Below, piece after piece: positions 8,462-15,492 of a DNA stretch of 36,965 nt (the stretch's first letter is position 1; each line of letters starts with the position of its first letter). Below the pieces are notes generated by a model, which was given only the letters and a program-made list of their open reading frames with translations, was not told where the DNA came from and did no database searches. The stretch comes from Chloroflexi bacterium HGW-Chloroflexi-10. Its GTDB lineage: Bacteria > Chloroflexota > Anaerolineae > Anaerolineales > Anaerolineaceae. Location: contig PHBZ01000052.1 in NCBI GenBank assembly GCA_002840755.1, positions 18,916 through 55,880 of the forward strand, written 5' to 3'. The position numbers and the translations under genes were made by a program.

Positions 8462-8482
8462 TTATTAACAAATTGTTAATAA
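8462..8482. promoter_or_regulatory. Perfect 21-bp palindrome upstream of DUF47-pit
   Basis: The arm TTATTAACAA (8462-8471) is followed by one A and its exact reverse complement (8473-8482). It lies 72 bp upstream of the DUF47 start in a very AT-rich stretch, with a TGGTAATAT extended -10-like sequence between it and the gene on the minus strand. The TTAACA core resembles phosphate-regulator half-sites of some bacteria, but the bound protein is unknown. It also lies upstream of the divergent promoter at 8596. Confidence 0.55.
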
Positions 8483-8595
8483 TAATCTGGCGTAATTTTC
8501 GCTGAATTTCAAACTAAAGTCCGCATTTTCCAAACACGAAATGCTTTGCTGAATATCTCTACTATTAGCGTTTTTTCAGGTCAAACCGGACCTGC

Positions 8596-8623
8596 TTGAC
8601 AAGGTATAGGGAATATCTATAAT
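8596..8623 (+). promoter_or_regulatory. Consensus sigma70 promoter for the lipoprotein gene
   Basis: A perfect -35 TTGACA (8596-8601) and a perfect -10 TATAAT (8618-8623) are spaced by 16 bp. The predicted start near 8630 gives a leader of about 150 nt before a small leader ORF and about 220 nt before the lipoprotein. No recognised riboswitch fold was found in this leader. Confidence 0.85.
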
Positions 8624-8777
8624 AAAAATTGGTAACTTTTCATTAATTTGGGACCAGGCTGTATTGGATGGCAAATGCCCGTCTAAAACACCCGCAAACC
8701 CCGTTTTATTGAGATGACACAAAAATTGTAATCATTTAATGAAGACCAATTGGCTCCATCATCAGCGGGAGGATAGG

Positions 8778-8849
8778 ATGCTGGAAAGGCTGGTTGGTTG
8801 CATAAATGCCTCAATTTATTTATGGAATTTTACGCATCAGGGAGGGTAA
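8778..8849 (+). CDS. 23-codon leader ORF coupled to the lipoprotein gene
   Basis: A short ORF starting ATG CTG GAA, with the Shine-Dalgarno sequence GGGAGGA (8768-8774) ideally placed, running 23 codons to TAA at 8847-8849. Only one base separates its stop from the lipoprotein ATG at 8851, and the lipoprotein's own ribosome-binding site (GGGAGGG) is formed by its last codons. The peptide begins MLERLVGC and ends FTHQGG; it is hydrophobic in the middle but has no run of one amino acid that would suggest attenuation. Translational coupling is the likely role. Whether the peptide itself matters is unknown. Confidence 0.5.
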   Translation: MLERLVGCINASIYLWNFTHQGG

Positions 8850-8850
8850 G

Positions 8851-10023
8851 ATGTTAATTCGGCGTTCGGGTAGCCTTATTCTGGCAATTGTACTGATTTT
8901 TTCCACATTGGCGTGCAACCTGCTTTCTTTAAAGGAGGATCACTCACCGGATCCGCAGGAGGTAGGCAATATTCTCAATGCTGCCAGTACCGAAGAAACA
9001 GTCTTTTCAGAGGTGCGGCCTGCCAATACAGCAGTTACAGGTTCAGCACCCGATATCGAAATTGACTATATTTACACCGATGGGTTGATTACCTCACTGT
9101 ATCACCTGTATGGCAATGTCTTGGATCATTTTGTGGATATAACCCTGACCAATAACGGAAACGAGAGTGTAACCTTGTTGGTAGAAACCAACATCGAAGG
9201 CTACAGCACCACTTCTTCCGATACGATTGATGTGGCGCCCAATGACCAAGTCACAATCCATCAAAACCCGCGCCTGATCCCGGATGCTGTGGACAAATTG
9301 AATTCCGAACAACCCGGTAATTTCCATATTCAGGTTACACAGTTGAACGATGGTGAGGATAATATCCTGCTTAAGGAAAGTTCACAAATTCTGCTGTATT
9401 CAAGGCGGGATTATGTATGGATCAGTGGTTTTGAAACACAGGAAAACTACGAATTTTTCGCTGCCTGGATAACCCCAACCGACCCGGCTGTGGAAGAGTT
9501 AATTCGGCACGCAGCCGATTACACCTCGTCCGGTATGATGTGGAGTGGCTATGGAGGAAATGTAAACGACGAAAGTGGCGGCGTTTGGGAGCGATTGGAG
9601 GCTATCTGGCTGGCTGAAGAGCATAACTACAACATAACCTATATCAGCACCATGATCGCCTTTGGACCCAACACAGTACAGCGTATGCGAATGCCCTATG
9701 AGGTGATCGACCAGGCCAGCGGCAATTGCATTGAGTTGGCTAATCTATATGCGTCAGCCGCAGAAGCGCTTGGTTTAGAGGCTGCTATCATTCGCATTCC
9801 CGGCCACGCCTATATCGGAGTCCGCATGGATGAAGAGAATGCCAATTATTATTTCATTGAAACCACCCTGATCGGTCAGACCGATTTTTCCCAGGCGGTC
9901 GATGTAGGCAAGCAGGAATGGGAAGAGACTTTGCCACACCTGGATGCACAGGAAGAAGGCTACGCCTGGATAGAAATAGCAGAAGCCCGCGAAAAAGGCA
10001 TCCTGCCCATGCCCTGGCGATGA
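8851..10023 (+). CDS. Transglutaminase-like domain lipoprotein
   Basis: A 390-residue exported protein. Residues 1-22 form a signal peptide (MLIRRSGS, hydrophobic core, STLAC) with a likely lipidated Cys22; the lipobox is not perfect. Residues about 60-190 look beta-rich. The C-terminal part is a transglutaminase-like cysteine-protease fold: Cys293 in SGNCIELANLYASAAEALG, His319 in PGHAYIGV, and Glu337 in YYFIETT, where the third residue is usually Asp. The start at 8851 is chosen over an in-frame ATG at 8806 because GGGAGGG lies right before it and the signal peptide then begins correctly. It probably acts on cell-envelope proteins or peptides; the substrate is unknown. Confidence 0.75.
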   Translation: MLIRRSGSLILAIVLIFSTLACNLLSLKEDHSPDPQEVGNILNAASTEETVFSEVRPANTAVTGSAPDIEIDYIYTDGLITSLYHLYGNVLDHFVDITLTNNGNESVTLLVETNIEGYSTTSSDTIDVAPNDQVTIHQNPRLIPDAVDKLNSEQPGNFHIQVTQLNDGEDNILLKESSQILLYSRRDYVWISGFETQENYEFFAAWITPTDPAVEELIRHAADYTSSGMMWSGYGGNVNDESGGVWERLEAIWLAEEHNYNITYISTMIAFGPNTVQRMRMPYEVIDQASGNCIELANLYASAAEALGLEAAIIRIPGHAYIGVRMDEENANYYFIETTLIGQTDFSQAVDVGKQEWEETLPHLDAQEEGYAWIEIAEAREKGILPMPWR

Positions 10024-10064
10024 TCCGAGGCTGTTGAGACGATCAGGAAAATTCGTTTAGAATC

Positions 10065-10100
10065 AAAAAGGAGCTGGCCCATAATGGCCAGCTCCTTTTT
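10065..10100. terminator. Bidirectional terminator between convergent genes
   Basis: A perfect 15-bp inverted repeat, AAAAAGGAGCTGGCC and its complement, around the loop CATAAT, with A5 on one side and T5 on the other. It works for the lipoprotein gene (+) and the ABC permease operon (-), whose stop lies only 5 bp away. Confidence 0.92.
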
Positions 10101-10104
10101 CTAT

Positions 10105-10842
10105 CTAATCCAATATCAATTTCGAGCGCTGGAAGCGCTGCATCGCCACCCATACCAACACGATGTCCAGCACCAGAATAATCAAACCGGCAGCAATCCC
10201 CACAGTTGTCAGGTTGAGATTCATCAAAAATTCGCCCATCCCTTGTTTCATTGCTTCGGTTCCAACATTAGCCAGTATTGTCGGGATCAGCCAGATACCC
10301 AGCATCACCAGGCTCAATTTTTGATAGGCCGCTCGCGCTGTCGGCGCGTTGAGTGAAACCAGTACCCCAATACTGCTCATTAATAACCCGGCCAGCAGCG
10401 GCACCAGCAGCAGCACCAGATACAACCAGGGGGTATAAAATTGGAATCTGCCAGGATTGGAAATATTAACCGTCACTACCGCAACCAGATTACTGACAAA
10501 TGAGATCGACCAACCATACAGAACCGCGGCGCCAATCTTTCCAAAAAGAATTGCACGGTCACTCAAGCGGCTGGCTAACAACGTTTCCAGGGTATTGCGT
10601 TCCCTTTCCCCGGCAAACGAATCGGTAACTACACTGATCACCAAAAATACCGGAAACCAGGACCACACCAATGGGAGTAATGGCTCCGTTAACCAGGCGC
10701 GTCCGGATTGTAAGGGCATAAAAATACCCATGACGGCCACAACAATCCCCAGGTACATGAACCCTGATCGGATGGAGTTACCCCGGCTGGTGAGCACTTC
10801 TTTAATATCCTTGCGGATGATGGTTAGCATATCGTTAAACAT
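10105..10842 (-). CDS. ABC-2 type transporter permease
   Basis: Membrane subunit of an ABC exporter, 245 residues, about six hydrophobic helices. It has the cytoplasmic motif FAGERERNTLETLLASRLSDRAILFGKI (about residues 74-101) typical of ABC-2/NatB-like permeases. The start is supported by GGAGG six bases upstream, inside the end of the ATPase gene, and the two reading frames overlap by 8 bp, implying coupled translation. It is last in a four-gene operon with its ATPase, a winged-helix regulator and a membrane protein. The exported substrate is unknown; Na+, drugs or lipids are possibilities for the family. Confidence 0.88.
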   Translation of the reverse strand: MFNDMLTIIRKDIKEVLTSRGNSIRSGFMYLGIVVAVMGIFMPLQSGRAWLTEPLLPLVWSWFPVFLVISVVTDSFAGERERNTLETLLASRLSDRAILFGKIGAAVLYGWSISFVSNLVAVVTVNISNPGRFQFYTPWLYLVLLLVPLLAGLLMSSIGVLVSLNAPTARAAYQKLSLVMLGIWLIPTILANVGTEAMKQGMGEFLMNLNLTTVGIAAGLIILVLDIVLVWVAMQRFQRSKLILD

Positions 10843-11770
10843 TTTCTTCCTCCATTAAAGTCAGGAACACATCTTCCAGACTGGCTTTGCCTTTGCGTAC
10901 TTCTTCAATTAAAACACCCTGTCCTATCAGAAATGGCACCAATGAAGCCGATTCCGAGCCGTTCTTCAGGTCAATGCGCAGGTGCTGATCCTGTAAGGTA
11001 ACATCAGCCACCATTGGTTCTTGTTTTATTGCAGTGATTACACTTTGGGTAAACCCGGAGCCGACCACTTCAATAAAATTGCCGCCTTTTTGTAGGCGCA
11101 GGGCATCCGGTGAGCCGACGCTTAATAATTTACCCTTACGGATGACAGCCACCTGCTGGCAAAGTTTTTCCGCTTCGGTAAGGTTGTGCGTTGTCAGAAA
11201 AACTGTCACACCCGACTGGCTTGCCAGAGTCTGCAAGTCTTCCCGGAAGGCTGCCGAAGCTACCGGGTCCAATCCGGCGGTAGGTTCGTCCAGAAAAACG
11301 ATCTTGGGACGGTGCAGCATGGCGCGTGCTACGGCCAATTTTTGCTTCATCCCCCTACTCCAACCTTTGACGATCTCACCGCGGCGGTCATACAAACCCA
11401 TTTTATCGAGAAGTTCTTTAATCCGCGTCTTTCGTTCCGTGCCCGGCATTCGCCAGACCCGGCCGTAAAAATCGAGGTTGTCTTCTGCACTCAGACGTTC
11501 GTATAAACCGGTCTGCTCCAACAAAGCACCGCAGTTCTCACGCACCTCCTGCCCATTGCGAATCGGGTCCATTCCCAACACCTCTGCCCTGCCTGCGGAG
11601 GGTTCCAATAAACCCAATAACAAGCGGATAGTAGTTGTTTTTCCGGAACCGTTTGGGCCTAGAAACCCAAAGACCACGCCACTCTCAACCTCAAAACTTA
11701 CCTGATCCAATGCCTGTACCGTGTCAAAACTGCGCGATAATCCCATTGTTTTAATGGCTACAGATGTCAT
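10835..11770 (-). CDS. ABC transporter ATP-binding protein
   Basis: Nucleotide-binding subunit for the permease downstream, 311 residues. It has Walker A GPNGSGKTTT (about 39-48), the Q-loop, a variant signature SRGMKQKLAVARAM in place of the usual LSGGQ (common in this exporter subfamily), Walker B IVFLDEPTAGLDP, and the H-loop LTTHN. A C-terminal extension (about 220-311) is typical of DrrA/NatA-like ATPases. AAGGAG lies six bases before the ATG. It belongs to the minus-strand operon 12719-10105 and overlaps the permease by 8 bp. Confidence 0.93.
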   Translation of the reverse strand: MTSVAIKTMGLSRSFDTVQALDQVSFEVESGVVFGFLGPNGSGKTTTIRLLLGLLEPSAGRAEVLGMDPIRNGQEVRENCGALLEQTGLYERLSAEDNLDFYGRVWRMPGTERKTRIKELLDKMGLYDRRGEIVKGWSRGMKQKLAVARAMLHRPKIVFLDEPTAGLDPVASAAFREDLQTLASQSGVTVFLTTHNLTEAEKLCQQVAVIRKGKLLSVGSPDALRLQKGGNFIEVVGSGFTQSVITAIKQEPMVADVTLQDQHLRIDLKNGSESASLVPFLIGQGVLIEEVRKGKASLEDVFLTLMEEENV

Positions 11771-11781
11771 TCTTTACTCCT

Positions 11782-12084
11782 TTAGATCCGTTTGAGGATC
11801 TGGTTCATTTGCTTACGGTAGGTCTCAAACGCCTTTCGGCCAGCTTCTGTCAGGCGGCACAGCGTTTGTGGTACCTTTCCGCGATATGTTTTTTCAATTT
11901 CCACATAACCGGCCGCCTCCAGCTTGCTCAGGTGTGCCGATAAATTACCTTTGGTGAGTCCGGTTTCATTCAATAAGAAGAGAAAATCAGCCTGGTCAGC
12001 AGTGTACAGAATAGTGGCTAAAAGCAGCCGGGCCGGTTCGTGAATTACACGGTCCACATCGTACAACGGCTGTTCATCTTTCAT
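11782..12084 (-). CDS. Winged-helix transcriptional regulator (HTH_34-like)
   Basis: A 100-residue DNA-binding protein of the short winged-helix type: the recognition region is FLFLLNETGLTKGNLSAHLSKLEAAGYVEIEKTYRGKVPQTLCRLTEAGRKAFETYRKQM. This class often controls an adjacent exporter. GGAGG precedes its ATG, which overlaps the stop of the upstream membrane-protein gene by 4 bp (ATGA), so the two are translationally coupled. The dyads at 12732-12758 next to the operon promoter are its likely binding site, giving autoregulation; this is inference from position. Confidence 0.85.
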   Translation of the reverse strand: MKDEQPLYDVDRVIHEPARLLLATILYTADQADFLFLLNETGLTKGNLSAHLSKLEAAGYVEIEKTYRGKVPQTLCRLTEAGRKAFETYRKQMNQILKRI

Positions 12085-12719
12085 GTTTCCTCCTTGAGTA
12101 GTTCCGTTTTTTGCAAATACTGGAACAAAGCCGCGGCCCCGCCCGCCACCCAGGTTAATCCAACACCGCCCAGCAGATAGACAAAAGGCAAAATACCGCT
12201 CGGGTTGAGCCAGGAAACCAGTACACCAACCAGTAAACTAATCACCGCGATCAGGTAAAAGCGCCGTACAGCAGCTTGATAACCAAGGTAGCAAGTGTAG
12301 AGCATAAAAAAGATCGAAGTAACTAACGGTATATACCGTTCCGGTAACAGGCGGGTAAAAAATGCAGTTATCGCGCTGACCATCACCGCTATTATTAAAA
12401 GCATCACAAATCGCCGCGTCTTTTGGCTCCTGGCCGGCTTACGAAAAGAAAGATATCCTGTACGTGGATAAGTGATGCGCTCTTTCAACCAGGGAATAAT
12501 TTTCCGAATGAGGTACCCACCCAGTAGCATCACCAGGGGAACACCAAAAGTCAGCAGCAAAGATCGGGTAATTGGGTTTTCCACCAGGCTGGTCAGGTAA
12601 TAAAAGGCAGCGATACCTACAATCAACCCACCTCCCGCAATTTCAGTCAGGCCATCCACATACCAATACTTGCGAGTATTTCGCATTACTTCGTCAATAT
12701 TTATAACTTCATTCGTCAT
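12081..12719 (-). CDS. Membrane protein of the ABC exporter operon, unknown function
   Basis: A 212-residue protein with about six hydrophobic helices, arranged as two pairs near residues 28-72 and 100-140 and a third near 150-200, with short polar ends. It begins MTNEVINIDEVMRNTRKYWYVDGLTE; I do not recognise the family. It is first in the operon, with GGAGACAG before the start, and is coupled to the regulator by a 4-bp overlap. Its place ahead of a winged-helix regulator suggests it is a membrane partner or a target of that regulator, as with small regulator-membrane protein pairs in other bacteria. Confidence 0.75.
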   Translation of the reverse strand: MTNEVINIDEVMRNTRKYWYVDGLTEIAGGGLIVGIAAFYYLTSLVENPITRSLLLTFGVPLVMLLGGYLIRKIIPWLKERITYPRTGYLSFRKPARSQKTRRFVMLLIIAVMVSAITAFFTRLLPERYIPLVTSIFFMLYTCYLGYQAAVRRFYLIAVISLLVGVLVSWLNPSGILPFVYLLGGVGLTWVAGGAAALFQYLQKTELLKEET

Positions 12720-12731
12720 TCTGTCTCCAAT

Positions 12732-12758
12732 AAACTAGTTTGTATTGCAAACCAGTTT
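12732..12758. promoter_or_regulatory. Operator-like double dyad at the ABC operon promoter
   Basis: Two near-identical self-palindromic half-sites, AAACTAGTTT (12732-12741) and AAACCAGTTT (12749-12758), form a larger inverted repeat around a TATTG spacer (arms match 10 of 11). They begin 6 bp after the -10 box, so they cover the transcription start. A bound repressor would block initiation. The winged-helix protein in the same operon is the obvious candidate. Confidence 0.7.
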
Positions 12759-12764
12759 ACAATT

Positions 12765-12792
12765 ATTATATCCCCTCTCTATAAACTGTCAA
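12765..12792 (-). promoter_or_regulatory. Consensus sigma70 promoter of the ABC operon
   Basis: On the minus strand a perfect -35 TTGACA (12787-12792) and a perfect -10 TATAAT (12765-12770) lie 16 bp apart. The start is predicted at about 12758, at the edge of the double dyad. A full-consensus promoter next to an operator fits a strong, repressed operon. Confidence 0.85.
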
Positions 12793-12902
12793 GCAGATTC
12801 CGGTCTTTTTGAAGGCATAAAAGAAGAATCTGACCGAATGGGCAGGCTGGATTAGACTTTAGTCGAGGTTAAAACAACCCATCAAATCAACCAGCACTGA
12901 GT

Positions 12903-14762
12903 CTATGAAACAATTTCAAACAGATCAAAGTCAATTCCGGAAACCCAATAAGCATTCTGGATGAAATCCTGTTTGTCTACGTCCAGCCCATCCACTACAA
13001 GGCGCAAATAAAAACCACCGTCTGGCATGGTATTGTTGACTGAGCGGATAATATTGCCGCCCGCGTCCGAAACCAGGCCGGCCAATCGTGCCAGTACCCC
13101 GGGTTTATTCGATGTGGCTGTAGCTTGAATATTAATGGTTGTCCATTTAAGTTTATCCCTGGCAATCCCCACTTCATCCATACTGGCTGCCAATTCCGAA
13201 AGCCTCACAGCGCCGCTGCCCACCGCAGAGTAGAGATCCTGCAAATTGGCAGCCCCGGTGGATTCCAATAATTGATCCACCCATTGCGGGCGCAATGCCT
13301 CAACATCTTCCAAAGCCAACAAACCACGCTGCGAGAGAACCCCGCGAATCTGTTCCTTGCCTTTTTCTGCCGCTTTTTTCAGCGCCTCAACTGCCAACAC
13401 GGAACGCAGCAAACGTGCCGTGGTAGAGTTGACAAATTGCAGCCATCTCTCTTCCGGGACAATGCGGTTCTCATTGGTAATCACCTCAATCACATCACCC
13501 GGTTTTACCTTCTCATGTAAATGCACCAGACTGCTATTAACTTGCACCACACTGATCTTATCCAATAGAAATTCCTGCTGAATCGACGCCACTGCGTCCA
13601 AAACAGTTGCGCCTTCCGGTAAAAAGCGTGCCCCGCCAGTGGGGGTAAACACTTCAATCGGCCGGTAATTACTGGTATCCTTACCGTGTTGCATAGCATA
13701 GATGATTCCCCAGGTATTCTCCCCTTCCATTTCCTCGGTGGCAATGGCCACCTCCACGGCGCCATAATTTGGCAGCCAGGTGGTAACCTGGATGGCACGA
13801 TAGCCATTTTGCGGACAAGCAATGTAATCATCAAAGCGATTCTGGTCTAAAAACGGGCCGTAAAAACGGTTTACCGACCCCAATAAGCTATAACAACCAA
13901 CCGGATTGGGATCGTCCAGCACCATGCGAAAACTGATCAAATCATTCAATGACTCAAAAGTATGCATGGATGCCTTACGCATCCGAGCTAGGCGGCGTAA
14001 TTTTTGCCATGCCTGCCAGTAACCATTGACAGTAACACTGATTTTTCCACTTAAACCGCTTTTCTCCATCAGGCGGGCCAATTGTTCCAACGTGGGATTG
14101 ATAAAATGCAAATCCAGGCGTGGATCGCTGTCGATTCGCTGACGCACAAACTCGTATGTTTCCGGTTCGGCATGTGGAAAGGCCATGTCCTCAAGCCAGC
14201 GCCGCCACCGGTAACAATTCAGGATTCCTGCCAGCTTTCCATAAGCGCGGATAGCCTCACTGGCTTTCTTGACGCGTTTATGCTCAGGCATATGACCCAG
14301 AGTGAGCACATTGTGGCTTTTATCGGCCAGTTTTACCAAAAACACACCCGGGTCCCGGAACCGTGCGATTTTGCGTAAAGTTTCCAGATCGCGCGAACTT
14401 CCGTCCCGCGGATTACTGATCTTGGTAACACCATCCACAATATAGGCTACTTCCTCGCCAAGTTTTCCGGAAAAGTGTTCACGAATCATTTCAAAACTGC
14501 TATCACGGTCTTCCACACTGTCATGCAGTAACGCTGCAATTGTCCAGGCTTCATTCCCCGCCAATTTGTCGATCAGGCCGGCCACCCACACGCAATGGGT
14601 TTCAAAATAAGGTTCGCCGCTCAGGCGCATCTGACCATTGTGTAATTCCTTACCCCATCGGAACGCCTCAGCAATCGCATCTGTCCGCGGAATGAAATCA
14701 CCCGGCTGAAACACATTATCAAAGCTGGGTCGAATTTCGTGAACATATTCAACACGCACCAT
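12903..14762 (-). CDS. RelA/SpoT homologue with altered synthetase site
   Basis: A (p)ppGpp-metabolism family protein, 619 residues from this start, shorter than typical long RSH proteins. Numbering from an upstream ATG at 14798 (631 aa): an HD hydrolase domain (about 40-200) keeps His53, His68, the HD pair 92-93, and Asp159/Asn163 in KLADKSHN; a synthetase-like domain (about 255-370); TGS (about 380-442, IEVFTPTGGARFLP); and a C-terminal ACT domain (about 555-631). Synthetase hallmarks are changed: RFKDY is RFDDY, NGYQSIH is NGYRAIQ, and EIQIRT is EVAIAT, although Glu349 stays. It probably hydrolyses (p)ppGpp and may not make it. The start at 14762 is preferred because AGGAG lies 9 bases upstream; 14798 has no such site. 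Confidence 0.88.
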   Translation of the reverse strand: MVRVEYVHEIRPSFDNVFQPGDFIPRTDAIAEAFRWGKELHNGQMRLSGEPYFETHCVWVAGLIDKLAGNEAWTIAALLHDSVEDRDSSFEMIREHFSGKLGEEVAYIVDGVTKISNPRDGSSRDLETLRKIARFRDPGVFLVKLADKSHNVLTLGHMPEHKRVKKASEAIRAYGKLAGILNCYRWRRWLEDMAFPHAEPETYEFVRQRIDSDPRLDLHFINPTLEQLARLMEKSGLSGKISVTVNGYWQAWQKLRRLARMRKASMHTFESLNDLISFRMVLDDPNPVGCYSLLGSVNRFYGPFLDQNRFDDYIACPQNGYRAIQVTTWLPNYGAVEVAIATEEMEGENTWGIIYAMQHGKDTSNYRPIEVFTPTGGARFLPEGATVLDAVASIQQEFLLDKISVVQVNSSLVHLHEKVKPGDVIEVITNENRIVPEERWLQFVNSTTARLLRSVLAVEALKKAAEKGKEQIRGVLSQRGLLALEDVEALRPQWVDQLLESTGAANLQDLYSAVGSGAVRLSELAASMDEVGIARDKLKWTTINIQATATSNKPGVLARLAGLVSDAGGNIIRSVNNTMPDGGFYLRLVVDGLDVDKQDFIQNAYWVSGIDFDLFEIVS

Positions 14763-14899
14763 CTGGTCATTCTCCTGGGCAGACAAAAAATGGACCATTA
14801 GTGGTTCAATCGCCTATCCCTTTTCAAGTATACCGAATTTCTCCTTTTTTCGGAACAGGTGAAATAAGCATCAATCTACACCTGGAATCTTAAAGAATC

Positions 14900-14927
14900 T
14901 TGCTTTTTTGGAATAATTGTATATAAT
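14900..14927 (+). promoter_or_regulatory. sigma70-like promoter of pseudoknot unit 1
   Basis: A -35 TTGCTT (14900-14905) and a perfect -10 TATAAT (14922-14927) are 16 bp apart. The -10 is embedded in the inverted repeat TTGTAT-ATA-ATACAA. The predicted start, about 14934, is 2-3 bases before the structured element. Unit 2 has the same arrangement. Confidence 0.65.
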
Positions 14928-14935
14928 ACAAGTAT

Positions 14936-14990
14936 CAATCGCTTGGGTGCCCCCCTCACTCAATCGATTGATGTTTTTTAACCGGGGAAA
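14936..14990 (+). ncRNA. Structured RNA unit 1: hairpin with C6 loop and pseudoknot
   Basis: CAATCG (14936-14941) pairs with CGATTG (14965-14970). After a one-base mismatch, TTGGGTG (14943-14949) pairs with CACTCAA (14957-14963, one G-U pair), closing the loop CCCCCCT. Eleven bases further on, CCGGGG (14982-14987) can pair with the C6 loop, forming an H-type pseudoknot. It starts about 9 bp after a TATAAT box, so it would be the 5' end of the transcript. A second copy lies 301 bp downstream with compensatory stem changes. No terminator is obvious in the next 200 bp. I do not recognise it as a known riboswitch or ribozyme. Confidence 0.6.
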
Positions 14991-15199
14991 TCAAAAACCA
15001 CGCCATATTCCATCACTGCTTATTTTCAGTTTGTCTATCCTTACCCTTGTTGCAGATAGTTCGCATTCTATGTGTTCTGCTTCCTTTATTCGCAGCTCCG
15101 CTCTCACAACCCGGCCATTTTTACTTTATTGATCATTTTCCGTTTCTTCCGTCTTATTTTTTTCAAAATTTCATTCCAAAACCTCTAGGGTTAAAAACC

Positions 15200-15228
15200 T
15201 TGCAAAAAAATAAAAGTATGCATATAAT
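15200..15228 (+). promoter_or_regulatory. sigma70-like promoter of pseudoknot unit 2
   Basis: A -35 TTGCAA (15200-15205) and a perfect -10 TATAAT (15223-15228) are 17 bp apart. As in unit 1, the structured element begins 9 bp after the -10, at about +3. This promoter probably also reads into the membrane-protein gene at 15493, giving a leader of about 260 nt. Confidence 0.65.
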
Positions 15229-15236
15229 TATGAAAT

Positions 15237-15290
15237 CAAGCGCTTGGGTGCCCCCCTCACTCAAACGCTTGGTGCTTTAAACGGGGAAAT
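15237..15290 (+). ncRNA. Structured RNA unit 2: hairpin with C6 loop and pseudoknot
   Basis: CAAGCG (15237-15242) pairs with CGCTTG (15266-15271), TTGGGTG (15244-15250) pairs with CACTCAA (15258-15264), the loop is CCCCCCT, and CGGGG (15282-15286) can pair back to it. Relative to unit 1, the fourth pair of the basal stem changes from T-A to G-C (CAATCG/CGATTG against CAAGCG/CGCTTG), a compensatory change that keeps the stem, while the upper stem and C6 loop are identical. This supports selection on RNA structure. It could be a small RNA, or a leader element controlling the cytochrome b-like gene at 15493. Confidence 0.6.
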
Positions 15291-15492
15291 TTATTTACAT
15301 ATATGGTTTGGAAAAGCTTTGTACAACCTGTATCATACCAAATCCGCTGCACTTATCGTAAAATCATTTCGAAGACATTCTTAATCCTTCTGGCTGGGCT
15401 ACGAATTGGATAAGTGAAATCTATGTCTGAAAGAAGCACTGTACCGTTTATAAAACGTGGAAACCAGCAGATAATTATCAAGGAGTAGATAC

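Noticed and set aside
8630..8777. Cyclic-di-GMP or other known riboswitch in the long lipoprotein leader
   Set aside because: None of the GEMM hallmark sequences or paired arms could be found by eye; only the small ORF is supported.
14936..15290. Known ribozyme (hammerhead, twister, pistol) or fluoride/preQ1 riboswitch for the pseudoknot units
   Set aside because: The conserved nucleotides of these classes are absent; only the general H-type pseudoknot layout is shared.
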